64,000 nucleotides of DNA from an uncultured Bacteroidales bacterium (GTDB taxonomy: Bacteria; Bacteroidota; Bacteroidia; Bacteroidales; Bacteroidaceae), in NCBI GenBank assembly GCA_902786925.1, contig CADAEK010000008.1, positions 1 through 64,000 on the forward strand. The letters run 5' to 3'. Of this stretch, positions 52,303 through 60,983 are shown piece by piece. How positions within the stretch are numbered: position 1 is the first letter of the stretch; every line of letters starts with the position of its first letter. The position numbers and the translations under genes were made by a program. The notes beneath the pieces are model-generated. The model was given only the letters and a program-made list of their open reading frames with translations. It searched no databases and was not told the DNA's origin.

Positions 52303-52959
52303 CTATTTCACGGGAATATACAGACTATTGCTTACGTTGCTCTTGTCTGCATAAGTGGTCTGCATTTGGACTTCTGCACCCGACAATCCGCGTGTCTTGC
52401 GGCAATGGATGCGTCCTGTGTATCGGATTTTTTGTCCAGGCTGCAGGGTCGTAGTGAGCGATGGTGAGGCCACGAGTGCCTTGGAATCGTTGGTACTTAG
52501 ATAGATAACGATATCTTTAATGATGCTGTTGGAAGTGTTTGTAATAAAACCTTCTACTTCTATTATTTCGTCTTTAGAGATGTAGCCGTCACCGTCTGTA
52601 TCCATGTATGTAAGGTCACTTATGTTGATGGCTGCAGAAGAACTTTTTACAGTAGGCGATGGGTTGCTTATGGTGTTGTAATCCTCGTCATAGCGGCGTG
52701 CTTCCGCCTTTTCTTTCTCTTCAATTTGTGAAGCGACACTCACACCGAGTATGGCTCCAATGCCCATTCCGATAAGGCTGCCTAAGGCTGCATTTTCACC
52801 ACGAAAATGCCCGTGCCCGGACAAAAGTCCAACCATTTCTCCGACGTGGCCTCCAATGATTGCTCCTCTTGCACCGCTTTCAGCTTGATATGCACTGCCA
52901 CAGCTGCTGACCATCATGGCGAGGGCTAAGACTATGCATGCTACTTTTGTCTGTTTCAT
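52303..52959 (-). CDS. Glycine-zipper lipoprotein with an EF-hand motif
   Basis: 218 residues. Lipoprotein signal (VLALAMMVSSC, Cys ~20), two Gly-rich membrane-inserting stretches (GARGAIIGGHVGEMVGLLSG; ALGSLIGMGIGAILGVSVAS) as in glycine-zipper proteins, and a charged helix. At ~120-131 DTDGDGYISKDE is a complete EF-hand/dockerin calcium loop. A beta-rich domain follows (IIKDIVIYLSTNDSKALV, LQPGQKIRYTG). The function is unknown; it is an outer-membrane or periplasmic envelope protein. It follows nudC by 30 bp. Confidence 0.75.
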   Translation of the reverse strand: MKQTKVACIVLALAMMVSSCGSAYQAESGARGAIIGGHVGEMVGLLSGHGHFRGENAALGSLIGMGIGAILGVSVASQIEEKEKAEARRYDEDYNTISNPSPTVKSSSAAINISDLTYMDTDGDGYISKDEIIEVEGFITNTSNSIIKDIVIYLSTNDSKALVASPSLTTTLQPGQKIRYTGRIHCRKTRGLSGAEVQMQTTYADKSNVSNSLYIPVK

Positions 52960-52989
52960 AGTTGTATGTCTTTGTTTTTTCAGGAATGT

Positions 52990-53793
52990 CTAATGCGTTT
53001 CTTTTTTACTTGATGTAAATTCTTCTATATAGTTGTCAATCAATTGTCTGGCAATTGACATTTTGTCTGGTATTTGTGGCAAGTGCTCGTGGTCAAACCA
53101 GCCAGCTCCGCTAAGTTCTTCCTCTTGTAGATGAATGTCTCCACTCACATAATCTGCAGTGAATCCAATCATGATTCCACAAGGATATGGCCAGGGCTGA
53201 CTACCAAAATACTTAATGTTTTTGATGACTAGTCCAACTTCTTCTTTCACCTCGCGCATAACGCAGTCTTCCAATGTCTCACCTGTCTCAACAAATCCTG
53301 CCACAAGTCCAAATATTTCTTTTCTCTGGAAATTCTTAGCGTGGACAAGCAGTATTTTATCATCGCGACGAATGCGTACAATAATTGCGGGACTTACTTG
53401 TGGCCACACTTCCTTGCCACAATGGGTGCATTGTTTGCTGATGATAGTAGAACGTTTCATGGGGCCGCCACATACACCACAATAGCGGGTGTTCGAATCC
53501 CAATAGAGTAGTTCGAATGCTTTCCCCGCCTGATTATAGAATGCTCGTGGTAATAGGTTCCATGACTCGCGCAATCCAATGGTTTCCAATCCGTTCATAT
53601 CTGTAGGTGGTGTACTTATACTATATGCTGTGCATGGAATGCTGTCTATCTCTGGAAGTTCCTGAAACGATGTCCACGCTTTGATGGGAATTGGTGGTTC
53701 TGCTGAACAAGGGACCTGATACCCTTTTTCATTGTGTTGCAGCAAGATGGAGTTACCCATGAAAACAAACCAGTATGTCTTCTTCTTTTCCAT
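52990..53793 (-). CDS. nudC: NAD+ diphosphatase
   Basis: 267 residues. A four-Cys zinc ribbon (CGVCGG, CTHCG) precedes a Nudix domain with GFVETGETLEDC and REVKEEVGL, and the NudC hallmark SQPWPYP follows. It splits NADH/NAD+ to NMN(H) and AMP and can decap NAD-RNA. A -7-like TAATTTTG for this strand (CAAAATTA, 53818-53825) lies 25 bp upstream. Together with the NrtR-like gene it makes two NAD-related Nudix proteins in the window. Confidence 0.93.
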   Translation of the reverse strand: MEKKKTYWFVFMGNSILLQHNEKGYQVPCSAEPPIPIKAWTSFQELPEIDSIPCTAYSISTPPTDMNGLETIGLRESWNLLPRAFYNQAGKAFELLYWDSNTRYCGVCGGPMKRSTIISKQCTHCGKEVWPQVSPAIIVRIRRDDKILLVHAKNFQRKEIFGLVAGFVETGETLEDCVMREVKEEVGLVIKNIKYFGSQPWPYPCGIMIGFTADYVSGDIHLQEEELSGAGWFDHEHLPQIPDKMSIARQLIDNYIEEFTSSKKETH

Positions 53794-53897
53794 TAAAGTC
53801 TATGATAAAAAACGTGCCAAAATTAGGTGTTATTTACCATATAGCCGTCATTTTTTCTGTTTAAAATCATTAAAAAAGTTAAGACTTTAAGGATAAG

Positions 53898-53928
53898 TTG
53901 CGAATTCTGGTGAAAAGGAGTATATTTG
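53898..53928 (+). promoter_or_regulatory. Promoter of the GH25 gene
   Basis: TTG at 53898-53900, 20-nt spacer, TATATTTG at 53921-53928. The leader would be about 16 nt. Confidence 0.68.
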
Positions 53929-53950
53929 TACACAAATTTAGACCTGTTTC

Positions 53951-54772
53951 ATGATAAAGAATTATCGCGCGTACATATATATATTGTTGACCTTTCTAAG
54001 CATGCTTGTTTCTGTCCCTGTTTCTGCCGACAAGCATGATAAGAAAGAAAAGGAAAGAACCTCTGCGGTTATGCCTGATATAGAACCCGACCCCATTGCT
54101 CGAAAACCTCGCCCAGACCGTCATCCCAAGGCATTGGAGATGCCCATGCTGGTCGGACATGGAACGGGAGATCAGTTGCATGGCATAGATGTGAGCCACT
54201 ATCAGGGGCGTATTAACTGGGATGAGGTGGTGCGCGATTCGAAGGTGAACTATGTTTATTTAAAGGCAACAGAGGGTGTTAATACCATTGATGACACCTA
54301 CACATACAATTTTAATGAATGTAAGCGCGTGGGGCTTAAGGTTGGTAGCTATTTATTCTTCCGTCCTCATCTTTCTCCTAAAACCCAATTTGAACTTTTT
54401 CTGTCAAAGGTGGATACCAAGAAGCAGGACTTACTGCCTGTGATTGACGCTGAAGTCATCAGAGGTGTTTCGACTGGTGTGTTTCAGGCACGACTTTTGG
54501 AACTCTGTGATTTGTTTGAAAAGGAATATGGCAAAAAGCCTATTATATATACAGGCCGCAATTTCTACAACAGATATATCGATGGCAATGCCCGCCTTCG
54601 TTCCTATAAGTTTTTCATTGCCGCCTATGCATTTGACGAGCCTGAGCTGAATGCTGGTCAAGATTATGTTTTGTGGCAATATTCAGCTACAGGACGTGTT
54701 CGTGGAATTCGTGGCAATGTGGATATGAGTCGTTTAGTAGGACGACATCAACTTCGAGAACTATTTTATTGA
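53951..54772 (+). CDS. GH25 lysozyme (muramidase)
   Basis: 273 residues. Signal peptide or anchor (YIYILLTFLSMLVSVPVSAD), a basic Pro-rich spacer (~25-70), then the GH25 barrel: HGIDVSHYQGRINWDEV, YVYLKATEGV, GSYLFFRPHLSP, LPVIDAEV (catalytic DxE), and the C-terminal YVLWQYSATGRV and GNVDMSRLVG. It hydrolyses the beta-1,4 bond after N-acetylmuramate. The host-type domain and lack of phage neighbours favour a cell-wall remodelling role. Confidence 0.9.
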   Translation: MIKNYRAYIYILLTFLSMLVSVPVSADKHDKKEKERTSAVMPDIEPDPIARKPRPDRHPKALEMPMLVGHGTGDQLHGIDVSHYQGRINWDEVVRDSKVNYVYLKATEGVNTIDDTYTYNFNECKRVGLKVGSYLFFRPHLSPKTQFELFLSKVDTKKQDLLPVIDAEVIRGVSTGVFQARLLELCDLFEKEYGKKPIIYTGRNFYNRYIDGNARLRSYKFFIAAYAFDEPELNAGQDYVLWQYSATGRVRGIRGNVDMSRLVGRHQLRELFY

Positions 54773-54851
54773 GTCTTAATCCGTTCGTGTTTTAATAGTT
54801 CTTCTCTGGAGCACCATGAGTAATCGATGCGTTAGAGATGTACAGTGAATA

Positions 54852-54934
54852 CACCCTGCGCGTGTAATTTCGTGCACCCTGCGTATAAACAAACAAGCAC
54901 CCTGCGCATAATCATATGCGCAGGGTGCTTGTTT
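54852..54934. terminator. Bidirectional terminator with CACCCTGCG repeats
   Basis: CACCCTGCG occurs at 54852, 54875 and 54898, spaced exactly 23 bp. The last copy is part of a perfect 20-bp stem (54891-54910 with 54915-54934) with an ATCA loop. It lies between convergent genes. The rest of the 54773-54992 gap shows nothing else. Confidence 0.8.
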
Positions 54935-54992
54935 ATGAGTGTTCAACCGGAGTATTAATGAATTGTTGTACGCTATACAAACATTGGTATAG

Positions 54993-55529
54993 TCACACGG
55001 AGATTACTTCCTTCATGCGTATGTCATGTGGCTCGCATGGAATATGGGGCACTATTTGAAAAGGGAATGCAATGCCAATGAGTGGGCAATCTAGTTGTGG
55101 CAGTAGCCTGTCATAATATCCCTTTCCACGTCCCAGTCTATCTCCCTCTTCAGTAAATGCCATTCCAGGAATGATAGCGAGGTCGATATTGTCATAGTCG
55201 GTGAAGAGACCACCGTTTGATTCTTGTATGCCATAGGACATTCCGGTCCCGAGAGCTTGTTCACCTTCATACATGCGAAGTTCCAGCACTTCGCCCACCA
55301 CCGTAGGAAGCAGAATCCTCTTGCCTGCAGCGTGCAGTGTGCGGATGAGTGTATGGGTATCAACCTCATCGGGCAAGGAATGGTATAGGAGAATGGTTTT
55401 GCAATGGGCCTCTTGTCCGATGCGTTCAAGCAAGGACTGGCAGATGCTTTTGCTGAATGCCGAAAGCTCCTCTGTGGTATGCTGCCTTTTTCTTTCTCGA
55501 ATTAGTTTTCGTAGTTCTGTCTTTGTCAT
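54993..55529 (-). CDS. 5-formyltetrahydrofolate cyclo-ligase
   Basis: 178 residues from ATG 55529 (MTKTELRKLIRERKRQHT, the usual family start); the frame is open for 30 more codons inside ctpA. LPDEVDTHTLIRTL, PGMAFTEEGDRLGRGKGYYD with the GxGxGxYDR motif and GIAFPFQIV are typical. It converts 5-formyl-THF to 5,10-methenyl-THF. Its first 104 nt overlap the end of the upstream ctpA frame. Confidence 0.93.
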   Translation of the reverse strand: MTKTELRKLIRERKRQHTTEELSAFSKSICQSLLERIGQEAHCKTILLYHSLPDEVDTHTLIRTLHAAGKRILLPTVVGEVLELRMYEGEQALGTGMSYGIQESNGGLFTDYDNIDLAIIPGMAFTEEGDRLGRGKGYYDRLLPQLDCPLIGIAFPFQIVPHIPCEPHDIRMKEVISV

Positions 55530-57153
55530 TGAGTGTAGGTTTCGTCTGTTTGGCCTTGAACAGCTGGATAGCTTTGGCAATGGTGATATCGTCGCGGTTA
55601 AGATATTGTACGTAATCATTCATGTCCAGCATATTGTAAATGATACTGCCATAGATGGCTTGTTCGAAGAGGTGCTGCGACTTGATGATCATGTTGTTGC
55701 GGCGAAGTATTCCTTTCGAGTCGGCGAAGTGAATGAATTTGTCCACAATACCTTGTTTTCTCAAATGCTTCTCCAACGTTGCAGCATTGTCAAAGGTTGC
55801 CAGTTTTGTACGGTTATTGTCTGTGTATTCAAAGCAGAATTGTGCAATGGTTCCTTTGGTGACACACTCTGAATAATAGGGGGTGAGAGCAGTTGTGTCT
55901 TCTGCCACGAAATAGTCGGGCATGATGCCACCTCCGCCATACACTGTACGTCCTATGTTTGTCTTGTAGGCCTCTCCGGTCTGGCGGATACTGTCTTGGC
56001 TGAAGAATTCGCCACGTTCATAACGAGTGATGAGGTCCATTTCGTATTCTTTGGGCTGGCCTTTTACATAAGGTTTTTGGATACAACGTCCTGCTGGTGT
56101 ATAATAGCGGGCTATTGTCAAATGGATGAGCGAACCATCAGAAAACTCAATAGGTTGCTGCACCAAACCCTTTCCGAAAGAACGACGACCTACGATGACA
56201 CCGCGGTCATTATCTTGGATAGCTCCCGAGAAAATCTCGGCAGCGGAAGCAGTAGTCTCGTCAATGAGCACGATAAGTGGTAAGTTTTGATAAGAACCCC
56301 GTCCATCGCTGCGGTACTCTTCACGACGTGACCGGCGACCTTGTGTGTATACAATCAGACGGTTCTTGGGCAAGAACTCATTGACCATCTGGATGGCTGC
56401 AGAAAGGTATCCACCACCATTACCACGTAAATCGACCACAAGTCCTTGGAAACCTTCTACCTCCAATTCTGCCAACGCAGTAAGCAACTCTGCATAGGTG
56501 GTCTCACCGAAATTCTTGATTTTGATATATCCAAGTTCTTTATTGATCATGTAAGTAGCGTCAATGCTCTTCAAAGGAATGTCGCCACGTACAACGGTGA
56601 AAGTCAATGGTTTTGACTGACCGTGTCGCATTACACCAATCTTCACTTTGGTGCCTTTCTCACCCTTGAGTCGATGAAGCGTCTCTTCGTTCGTGACTAC
56701 TTTGCCCACATAAGGGGTTCCATCCACAGAAATAATTTTGTCACCAGCAAGAAGACCCACTTTCTCGGATGGACCACCTTTAATGATGTTGGTGATGCGC
56801 ACCGTATCGTCGCGGATAACGAATTGTACACCAACTCCGCTGAAAGAACCCTTCAAGTCATCGTTGGCTGTGCGTGCGTCATTAGCGGAAATGTAGGTAG
56901 AGTGGGGGTCAAGCTCTTCCAATATCTTGGGCATGGATTGCTCAACGATACCGGCAATGTCCACAGTGTCAACGTACTGATCGTCGATGATATGGAGCAA
57001 GTCGTTCAGTTTGTTGGATGAAGTGTTGATAATGTTCAGTCTGTTGCCAGCAAAACGGTTGGCAAAGAAAGTGCCAATGATGATGCCGACAATGATACTG
57101 GCGGCAATGATGAGAGGCACCCATCTGTTGTTGCGGTTGATATTGTTGCTCAT
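55426..57153 (-). CDS. Carboxy-terminal processing protease (S41)
   Basis: 575 residues. Membrane helix (VPLIIAASIIVGIIIGTFFA), PDZ domain at ~90-180 (GVGVQFVIRDDTVRITNII), and protease core with VVDLRGNGGGYLSAAIQMV, the catalytic Ser in DETTASAAEIFSGA and Lys in RRSFGKGLVQ. It degrades periplasmic proteins from the C-terminus. The last ~35 residues, rich in Lys/Thr and ending QQKHLPVLA, lie over the start of the folate cyclo-ligase gene and look like a late extension of the frame. Confidence 0.93.
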   Translation of the reverse strand: MSNNINRNNRWVPLIIAASIIVGIIIGTFFANRFAGNRLNIINTSSNKLNDLLHIIDDQYVDTVDIAGIVEQSMPKILEELDPHSTYISANDARTANDDLKGSFSGVGVQFVIRDDTVRITNIIKGGPSEKVGLLAGDKIISVDGTPYVGKVVTNEETLHRLKGEKGTKVKIGVMRHGQSKPLTFTVVRGDIPLKSIDATYMINKELGYIKIKNFGETTYAELLTALAELEVEGFQGLVVDLRGNGGGYLSAAIQMVNEFLPKNRLIVYTQGRRSRREEYRSDGRGSYQNLPLIVLIDETTASAAEIFSGAIQDNDRGVIVGRRSFGKGLVQQPIEFSDGSLIHLTIARYYTPAGRCIQKPYVKGQPKEYEMDLITRYERGEFFSQDSIRQTGEAYKTNIGRTVYGGGGIMPDYFVAEDTTALTPYYSECVTKGTIAQFCFEYTDNNRTKLATFDNAATLEKHLRKQGIVDKFIHFADSKGILRRNNMIIKSQHLFEQAIYGSIIYNMLDMNDYVQYLNRDDITIAKAIQLFKAKQTKPTLNDKDRTTKTNSRKKKAAYHRGAFGIQQKHLPVLA

Positions 57154-57172
57154 ATACGGTTATTGTCTATCT

Positions 57173-57619
57173 TTATTCCTTAACAGGTTCGTCCGGATTT
57201 ATATATTCTACATCAATGTTGGCGCGTTTCAGCAAATTGATACCATCCTCTAATCGGTAGTGCTCGGCATAAACCACGCGTTTGATACCGGCCTGAATGA
57301 TGAGCTTGGCACATTCAATGCAAGGTGACGCCGTGACATAGAGAGTAGCGGCGTCGCTTGAGTTGTGGGAGCGTGCCAGTTTTGTGATGGCATTAGCTTC
57401 TGCATGCAGCACATAAGGTTTCGTGACATTGTTGTCATCTTCGCAAATGTTCTCAAATCCCGATGGCGTGCCGTTATATCCATCAGAGATGATTGCTTTG
57501 TCCTTCACAACTAATGCGCCTACTTGGCGGCGTTGGCAATATGAGTTTTCTGCCCAGATTCGAGCCATGCGCATATAGCGAAGGTCGAGGCGGTATCGTT
57601 TAAGTTCTTCTTCAGTCAT
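57173..57619 (-). CDS. Deoxycytidylate (dCMP) deaminase family protein
   Basis: 148 residues. Zinc motifs VLHAEANAI (HAE) and TASPCIECAKLI (PCxxC), and GYNGTPSGFENICED, typical of dCMP deaminases (ComEB group). It supplies dUMP for thymidylate synthesis. It precedes ctpA by 19 bp on the same strand, so they share a transcript. Confidence 0.92.
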   Translation of the reverse strand: MTEEELKRYRLDLRYMRMARIWAENSYCQRRQVGALVVKDKAIISDGYNGTPSGFENICEDDNNVTKPYVLHAEANAITKLARSHNSSDAATLYVTASPCIECAKLIIQAGIKRVVYAEHYRLEDGINLLKRANIDVEYINPDEPVKE

Positions 57620-57685
57620 GTTGTATATGTTGTAGTATAGATAGTAGTATAGATGTTAGTTTCTTTTGAGTTCCTATCTCATTCT

Positions 57686-58141
57686 TTATCTTCGAATGCC
57701 GAGATAGAGAACATTATCTCCGTCTTTTCTCAGCTGGAGGAAGTCTGCACCGCTCCTGTATGAAGTGGCGCCAGCAAGGATGTAATAAATTTGTTTATCG
57801 AACGGAGTTGAGGCTGCAGGTGTTTCTGTCAGCTTCAGCTTGATGGTTTGCTTCTTTCCATTTGCTGACCATGTGCCAGAGAAACTGTCACCATTTGTCA
57901 GCATTCCTTTGAAGGTCTGGGATGAAAAAGTGATGTAATAGGCATCAGTTTTTGCATCTGTATAGAAGTTTTGGATATCGCTGTTAAGCTTCTTGCCGCT
58001 GATGATTCCGCCATTCATATACCATGTTTTGCCAGTAAAGATTTCATCAATATCATCTTCTTTTTCACAGGCCGCACATGCTAATATCGCAAGACAGAGA
58101 CAGCATACCATTGGGATGAGTTGTAGTTTGTTTCGTATCAT
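57686..58141 (-). CDS. Small lipoprotein, probable DUF4847
   Basis: 151 residues. Lipoprotein signal (LIPMVCCLCLAILACAAC, Cys ~25), then DDIDEIFTGKTWYMNGGIIS and a small beta-barrel-like fold (TFSSQTFKGMLTNGDSFSGT, KKQTIKLKLTET). The pattern is that of short lipocalin-like Bacteroidetes lipoproteins; I place it in DUF4847 from memory only. It starts 12 bp after dcp and may be cotranscribed. Confidence 0.65.
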   Translation of the reverse strand: MIRNKLQLIPMVCCLCLAILACAACEKEDDIDEIFTGKTWYMNGGIISGKKLNSDIQNFYTDAKTDAYYITFSSQTFKGMLTNGDSFSGTWSANGKKQTIKLKLTETPAASTPFDKQIYYILAGATSYRSGADFLQLRKDGDNVLYLGIRR

Positions 58142-58153
58142 GGGACGTTTATT

Positions 58154-60259
58154 TTATATGATACCGTTGCGACGAAGAAGGGCATTGATTGTTGGTTCTT
58201 GTCCACGGAAACGTTTATAGAGTTCCATTGGTGGTTCTGTACCACCGCGTGAGAGAATATTGTCTCGGAAACTTTGTGCCGTAGCGGTATTAAACAGACC
58301 TTTTTCTTTGAAGAGAGAGAATGCGTCTGCATCAAGCACTTCTGCCCATTTGTAGCTGTAATATCCTGCAGAGTATCCACCAGCCATGATGTGCGAGAAC
58401 TGAGTAGTCATGCAGCATCCATTCACCGAAGGTAATACTTGAGCAGCTTCCCAAGCCTGTTTCTCAAATGCCATTAAGTCTGTTTCGAAAGGTGTAGTGA
58501 GTGTATAGAATGCCATATCGAGCAATCCAAAGCTTACTTGCCGCATACATGCGTAAGCAGCGTTGAAGTTGCGACTAGCTATGATACGGTCTATCAATGT
58601 GTCTGGAATCGGTTCTCCTGTCTCGTAATGGGTAGCGAATGTGTTGAGGAACTCTTTCTCAATAGAAAAGTTCTCCATGAATTGTGAGGGCAGTTCCACA
58701 AAATCCCAGTAAACATTTGTGCCAGACAGCGAGCGGTATGTTGTATTGGCAAAGATGCCATGTAGGGAATGGCCAAACTCATGCAAGAATGTTTCCACTT
58801 CGCCCAGTGTTAGCAGCGCGGGCTTCGTGTCAGTAGGCTTTGACAAGTTCATGACAATAGACACTTGCGGACGTGAGTTGACGACCTCCGTATGCGGTTC
58901 TGAAGCGCAGTTGGTGTCAAGAGTCTCTTTCCATTGCTCTTTGAACGAAGTCATCCATGCTCCAGACTTTTTGGATGCACGTGGATGGAAATCGCAGTAG
59001 AACAGAGCGAGGTATGAGCCATCTTTGTCCAGCACATCGTATGCTTCCACATCTGGATGATAGACAGGCACGCTTGTGTTCTTGTGGAACGTAATGCCAT
59101 ACAGTCGGGTTGCAAGTCCAAAGACACCTTGCTTCACCCGTGAAAGTTCAAAGTAAGGGCGCAGCATCTCGCTGTTGATATTGAACTTGCTTTCTTTCAG
59201 CTTATTCGCATAGTAAGAAAAATCCCAAGGCATGAAAAGACGTGGGTCTCCCGCCGTGAGCGAGGCAGGGTCAATCTGATTATCGGCATAGTAGAGCGCT
59301 TCCACTTCTTTCACCTCTTCTTGAGCTTTAGGCATATAAGCCTTCATCAAGTCGTTCAGCAGGTGATAGACGTTGTTTGTGTTCTCTGCCATGCGTCGTG
59401 TGAGGGCATAGTCTGCATAACACTTGAAACCGTGCAGTTGTGCCAGCTCGCGATGCAGGTTCACTATCTTGTTGACAATAGCGACATTGTTGTTGCTGTT
59501 TGCATGCGTGCATAGTGTGTTGTATGCCATGTACATTTGTTGCCGCAAGTCTCGTCTGGAAGAGTAGGTAATGAATGGGCTGTAGGACGGAGCTTGCAAC
59601 GTGAATACATATCCTTCCATACCTTTCTCCTTGGCCGTCTGTTTGGCCAAGTCAAGGGCACTGTCTGGCAGGCCTTCTAAATCTGCTTCATTGGTAAGAT
59701 GAAGAACAAAGTCATTGATATCTTTCAATTTGTTCTGTGCAAACTGCAAAGAGAGCACACCGAGTTCAGCCGTGATGTGGCGATGTTTCTCTTTCTTTTC
59801 TTCAGACAGATTTGCCCCATGTCGCACAAAGTTCTCATAACAATTGGTGAGCAGCATTTTCTGCTCTTGGTCGAGGTGGGAAAATCCTTCTGCTGCATGT
59901 TCATCATATACCGCTTTGACACGTTGAAACAATTTTTCGTTCAGAGTGATATTGTTTGAATGCTCTGTCAGTATAGGCGACATTTTCTGCGCCAGTTCGT
60001 CTAGAAAGTCTGTCGTCTCGGCACTGAGCAGGTTGAAGAACACATTCGTCACCTTGTCCAGTAATTCTCCCGTTTTTTCCAATGCCACAATCGTGTTTTC
60101 GAATGTGGGGGCTTCTGGGTTCCTGACAATTGCATCAACGCGTTGGTTCTCCTCCTCCATCCCTTTCATCATGGCTGGCTCATAGTCTGTTTCCTTGATG
60201 CAATCGAATGGAATATATTGATATGGAGTAAAGAATGGATTCTTTGTTGTAGTATTCAT
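58154..60259 (-). CDS. dcp: M3 family peptidyl-dipeptidase
   Basis: 701 residues from ATG 60259 (MNTTTKNPFFTPYQYIPFDC). The zinc site is TFLHEFGHSLHGI (HExxH), with the second motif in NVYWDFVELPSQFMENF. The C-terminal GGYSAGYYSYKWAEVLDADAF and SRGGTEPPMELYKRFRGQEP are Dcp family features. No signal peptide, unlike the exported Bacteroides forms. It removes C-terminal dipeptides. Follows the Crp-family gene by 26 bp. Confidence 0.93.
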   Translation of the reverse strand: MNTTTKNPFFTPYQYIPFDCIKETDYEPAMMKGMEEENQRVDAIVRNPEAPTFENTIVALEKTGELLDKVTNVFFNLLSAETTDFLDELAQKMSPILTEHSNNITLNEKLFQRVKAVYDEHAAEGFSHLDQEQKMLLTNCYENFVRHGANLSEEKKEKHRHITAELGVLSLQFAQNKLKDINDFVLHLTNEADLEGLPDSALDLAKQTAKEKGMEGYVFTLQAPSYSPFITYSSRRDLRQQMYMAYNTLCTHANSNNNVAIVNKIVNLHRELAQLHGFKCYADYALTRRMAENTNNVYHLLNDLMKAYMPKAQEEVKEVEALYYADNQIDPASLTAGDPRLFMPWDFSYYANKLKESKFNINSEMLRPYFELSRVKQGVFGLATRLYGITFHKNTSVPVYHPDVEAYDVLDKDGSYLALFYCDFHPRASKKSGAWMTSFKEQWKETLDTNCASEPHTEVVNSRPQVSIVMNLSKPTDTKPALLTLGEVETFLHEFGHSLHGIFANTTYRSLSGTNVYWDFVELPSQFMENFSIEKEFLNTFATHYETGEPIPDTLIDRIIASRNFNAAYACMRQVSFGLLDMAFYTLTTPFETDLMAFEKQAWEAAQVLPSVNGCCMTTQFSHIMAGGYSAGYYSYKWAEVLDADAFSLFKEKGLFNTATAQSFRDNILSRGGTEPPMELYKRFRGQEPTINALLRRNGII

Positions 60260-60285
60260 TGTCTTTGTATGGATAATCAAATGTG

Positions 60286-60963
60286 TTATTTGCTCTTTCG
60301 TGCCAGTTCCTGAAGGTCTTCAATTTGTATGCTGCCTCGTTGTAACAGTATAAGGCCTTCTGCTTGCAGTTGATTCAAGGCGATAGACACGTTGAGGCGT
60401 GTTTCATGAATCATTTCAGCGAGTGTGGTCATCTTGATGCTGATGCTCTTCTTCCCCTTGAGCACAGTCGAGTGGGAGAGTGCGAACTTGACGATTTTGT
60501 CGGTAACAGAATCGTCCGGATGGGTACACAACAGCGCGTGGGTCTGCTGGTATTTGTTGCAGACAATATTGAGCATGTTGATTTTGATGATATCATTTGT
60601 CAGCAAGTGACGGAGCAGGACTGGCTTCTCAATGAAGAGCGTTACTCCTTCTGTCGCAAAGGTATAGGTGCGTGACACGCGTTGGTACATGCCAAAAAGA
60701 TTATAAGGTTCAATGACCTTTAAGTTTGGCAGATATTCTGTAAAAGAAAAGCGCCCCTGTGCATCACGGTATTCGGCAATGACTTCACCACTAAGAATGT
60801 AGATAAGTTCACGGCAGGCCTCTCCTTGTGCTATAAGCTCATCACCCGATTGGTAATTGACGAAATTCAATCGTACATGCGCCATCACGTCAGAGATTTC
60901 CCTTGTGGTCAATCCCTGAAACAGCGGTAGCTGCAATAAACGTTCAAACATCGTCAGTTCCAT
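60286..60963 (-). CDS. Crp/Fnr family transcription regulator
   Basis: 225 residues. cNMP-binding-like beta roll at ~12-120 (LLQLPLFQGLTTREISDVMA, GDELIAQGEACRELIYILSG) and a C-terminal winged helix (SIKMTTLAEMIHETRLNVSI, ALNQLQAEGLILLQRGSIQI). No Fnr-type cysteine cluster is seen at the N-terminus. Ligand unknown. It lies between apbE and dcp on the same strand. Confidence 0.88.
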   Translation of the reverse strand: MELTMFERLLQLPLFQGLTTREISDVMAHVRLNFVNYQSGDELIAQGEACRELIYILSGEVIAEYRDAQGRFSFTEYLPNLKVIEPYNLFGMYQRVSRTYTFATEGVTLFIEKPVLLRHLLTNDIIKINMLNIVCNKYQQTHALLCTHPDDSVTDKIVKFALSHSTVLKGKKSISIKMTTLAEMIHETRLNVSIALNQLQAEGLILLQRGSIQIEDLQELARKSK

Positions 60964-60983
60964 GAATCTTACGTATCGTCTTT

